The position numbers and the translations under genes were made by a program. From Desulfatibacillum alkenivorans DSM 16219 (GTDB lineage: Bacteria > Desulfobacterota > Desulfobacteria > Desulfobacterales > Desulfatibacillaceae): a stretch of DNA of 64,000 bases. The notes below the pieces were generated by a model. That model was not told the DNA's origin. It saw only the letters and a program-made list of their open reading frames with translations, and did no database searches. The stretch lies in contig NZ_FQZU01000014.1 of NCBI RefSeq assembly GCF_900142135.1, forward strand, positions 62,001 through 126,000. The letters are read 5' to 3'. Positions within the stretch are counted from its first letter, which is position 1. Each line of letters opens with the position of its first letter. Shown here in pieces: positions 61,943 through 64,000 of the stretch.

Positions 61943-62701
61943 ATGTTCAGACCTTTTTATATTATGGCTTTATTGCTTGTTTCGGCCTCTCCGGGCTGGT
62001 GCGATAACTTCGCCCAACAGGTCCGGGAGCCTGTTGCACAGGCTGTGGAGATCAGGAAGCAGACTCAGGCGTCCCTGGATGATTGGAGCGAAGAAAAGGC
62101 CCGTCTGACCGCCAGGTACAAGTCCTTGGGCAGCCAGAACGCCAGGCTGAAAAAAATGCGGGACGCCATGCAAACCCAGGTGAACGGAATGACAAACGAC
62201 ATCTCGGAACTGGAGCAAAAAAAGGCCGACATCCTGGCGGTTTCCAAAGGGCTTGAGCCTGTTCTGGAGGAAAGTTTTCAATTCCTGGCCTATTCCGTGG
62301 AAGCCAGTCAGCCTTTCTTAAAAGAGGAAAGAACCCGGCGCATGGACTCCCTCAAACAAACCATGGAGGATCCCGAAACCTCTTTGGGAGAGAAATATCG
62401 CCGAATCTCCGAAGCCCTGCTCATAGAGGCTCAATACGGAGGAACTGCGGAAACGCAGCGCCGGGCCATTATGATTCAAAATGAGGAGCGCATGGTGGAC
62501 GTGCTTCGCCTGGGCAGGCTGTCCATTTTCTTCCGCACCCTGAACCAGGATATTTGCGGCATGTGGGACCCGGCTTCCGCGCAATTTGTTGCATTGCCGC
62601 CGGAGCACAACGCCGCAATCAACCAGGCCGTGGAAATGGCGGCGAAAAGAAGGCCTGCGGACATTTTGCTGCTGCCTCTTGGGGAGGCGGCGGCGCAATG
62701 A
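61943..62701 (+). CDS. DUF3450 protein, TonB-system associated
   Basis: 252 residues. Signal peptide (YIMALLLVSASPGWC), then a long coiled coil (EEKARLTARYKSLGSQNARL) and a globular tail with RISEALLIEAQYGGTAET and NEERMVDVLRLGRLSIFF, the DUF3450 signature region. DUF3450 genes stand directly before ttpC-exbB2-exbD2-tonB2 in TonB2-type clusters, and this is what follows here. Its stop overlaps the next start (ATGA). Periplasmic; exact role unknown. Confidence 0.88.
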   Translation: MFRPFYIMALLLVSASPGWCDNFAQQVREPVAQAVEIRKQTQASLDDWSEEKARLTARYKSLGSQNARLKKMRDAMQTQVNGMTNDISELEQKKADILAVSKGLEPVLEESFQFLAYSVEASQPFLKEERTRRMDSLKQTMEDPETSLGEKYRRISEALLIEAQYGGTAETQRRAIMIQNEERMVDVLRLGRLSIFFRTLNQDICGMWDPASAQFVALPPEHNAAINQAVEMAAKRRPADILLLPLGEAAAQ

Positions 62702-64000
62702 AACGTTCAATATTTATTATAGCGGCGTTGGTTTTGATCATAGGGCTTTGCGCCCCGGTTTACGCGGAAGACATCCGCAAGGCGGCCATAATTGCAGAGC
62801 AGAAAAAAAACCAACTGCTGGAACAAAGCCGATTGGAAAAAGCCCGGGCTGAAGAGGAAGCCCGGATCCAGCTTGAGCGCATCACGGACGACAAAATAGC
62901 CCTGTTCCGGGCCATAGACAATCTGGAAGTCGAAAACAAATCCCTGGGCAAGGAAATCTCGGACCTGCGGAACGAAAAGGAAAGCCTATCGGAGCAACGG
63001 GCGCTTTTAAACGCCCAGATTGAAACCGCCCAGGCGGATCTCAAGGAGCTGCAGGGATTCGTCAGCGTGTCCGCCAGAGACCTGGACGCCTTGCTGCAGG
63101 AAAGCCCTCAAAACGTGCATCGCACGGAAGATCTGACCTTTTTGGAAGCTCTGGGCAAGGAAGGGAGCTTTCCCAGCCTGGACGAAATCAGCGCCATGAT
63201 GAGTCTGTATCTGGACGAAATCACGCGCTCCGGCGAGGTCAGCGTGCACAATGGGATATACGTGGACCGGGCCGGCCGGGAGCAGCAAGGCAAAATGCTG
63301 CTTTTGGGCAATTTCACCGCCGCCTATCAATCCGGGGAGGAAACCGGGTTTCTGGTCTACTCTTCGGCCAGCAAGCGTTTCTTCGCCCTGTCCCGGCTTC
63401 CCGGCCCTTTTTACGAAAAGGCCATCAATGATTATATGGCGGGCCAAAGCGCTGCCGCGCCCGTGGATATCTCCCGGGGGGCCGCCTTGAGGCAGTTCGC
63501 CCAGGAGCCTGGCATCCTCGCAAAAATCCCCCAGGGCGGCCCTTTGGTATGGCCTATTGCCGCGCTTGCCATCGCCGCCTTGATCATCGTGCTGGAGAGG
63601 CTTTTTTTCCTGCTGCGCGTACGCACCAACGCGGACAAGCTCATGAAAAACGTGGCGGCCCTGGCCAGGGAAAAAGAATGGGACCAATGCCTGGCCCTGT
63701 GCAAAAAACAGGAATCCCGGCCCGTGCCGACTGTGCTGACGGCCGCCCTGATCCTTAAGGACGAGCCCAGGGAGGACATGGAAAACGCCTTGCACGAGGC
63801 AATACTCAGGCAAGTCCCCAGGCTGGAGCGGTTCCTGTCCACCCTGGCGGTTCTGGCGGCCATAGCCCCCTTGCTTGGCCTGCTGGGAACGGTCACGGGC
63901 ATGATCAACACCTTCAGCGTCATGACCGTCCACGGCGCCGGAGATCCCCGCATGATGTCAGGCGGCATATCCGAAGCGCTTATCACCACCATGCTGGGTC
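62698..64000 (+). CDS. TtpC-like MotA/TolQ/ExbB proton channel protein (cut at window edge)
   Basis: 434 codons before the right edge. Signal peptide (IFIIAALVLIIGLCAPVYA), a periplasmic coiled coil (residues ~20-125), a globular domain, then a membrane segment GPLVWPIAALAIAALIIVLERLFFLLR near 280-306 and the start of the ExbB/TolQ channel domain (LAVLAAIAPLLGLLGTVTGMI at ~383-403). The long periplasmic N-terminus marks it as TtpC-like, the extra ExbB-family member of TonB2 systems, which help energise receptors such as the one at 56408. Further exbB/exbD/tonB genes are expected to the right. Confidence 0.88.
   Translation, partial: MKRSIFIIAALVLIIGLCAPVYAEDIRKAAIIAEQKKNQLLEQSRLEKARAEEEARIQLERITDDKIALFRAIDNLEVENKSLGKEISDLRNEKESLSEQRALLNAQIETAQADLKELQGFVSVSARDLDALLQESPQNVHRTEDLTFLEALGKEGSFPSLDEISAMMSLYLDEITRSGEVSVHNGIYVDRAGREQQGKMLLLGNFTAAYQSGEETGFLVYSSASKRFFALSRLPGPFYEKAINDYMAGQSAAAPVDISRGAALRQFAQEPGILAKIPQGGPLVWPIAALAIAALIIVLERLFFLLRVRTNADKLMKNVAALAREKEWDQCLALCKKQESRPVPTVLTAALILKDEPREDMENALHEAILRQVPRLERFLSTLAVLAAIAPLLGLLGTVTGMINTFSVMTVHGAGDPRMMSGGISEALITTMLG

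Overview
The window looks like chromosome of a strictly anaerobic, sulfate-reducing deltaproteobacterium, perhaps a Desulfatibacillum-like Desulfobacterales. This is inferred from the mix of multiple acyl-CoA dehydrogenases, biotin-dependent carboxyltransferase subunits, large multi-PAS hybrid kinases and a Ttp-type TonB system; no database search was run. It falls into an accessory half (1 to about 24.4 kb) and a more ordinary chromosomal half (about 24.6 to 64 kb).

Bases 1-14276 are a defence island on the + strand. A BREX type 1 tail (pglX with its 5' end outside the window, pglZ, brxL) carries a two-gene OLD-like ATPase + DUF4276 (TOPRIM-like) insert between pglX and pglZ. A 59-codon ORF resembling the tail of a type I restriction R subunit follows. 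Next is a complete, visibly more AT-rich CBASS operon: Cap4 nuclease/SAVED effector, CD-NTase, Cap2 E1/E2 and Cap3 JAMM peptidase.

Bases 14277-22643 look like the core of an integrated mobile element, mostly on the - strand. A probable replication initiator, a UvrD-type helicase and a small unknown protein have overlapping genes. A second overlapping pair encodes a ParB-like protein and a TGT/DpdA-like transglycosylase, a candidate minimal 7-deazaguanine DNA-modification cassette. The element ends at the 3' part of a tRNA-Asn gene (22599-22643), a typical attachment-site scar. No integrase is in the window, so the other end should lie to the left. A frameshifted second copy of the small unknown gene lies beyond this boundary (24160-24358), suggesting repeated integration here.

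Bases 23156-39616 hold a CPBP membrane protease, two convergent multi-PAS hybrid histidine kinases, a chemoreceptor with a duplicated sensor module, CheW, a broken membrane gene and a sigma-54 activator. Between the activator and the next operon lie three related inverted repeats and a -24/-12 promoter, which reads as divergent control of the catabolic operon.

Bases 39991-51660 form that + strand operon: acyl-CoA dehydrogenase, acyl-CoA ligase, two carboxyltransferase subunits, a biotin carrier protein, a MaoC-like protein, a TIGR03084-type protein, three more acyl-CoA dehydrogenases and a nitronate monooxygenase gene cut off at a 31-bp repeat. There is no biotin carboxylase, so an ATP-independent acyl-CoA transcarboxylase is possible.

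Bases 51907-64000 encode envelope transport functions: a BtuF/TroA-like binding protein, a large lipoprotein with calcium-binding-type repeats, a TonB-dependent receptor, an ABC transporter with a DUF4857 protein, DUF3450, and the start of a TtpC/ExbB-like protein that runs off the right edge.
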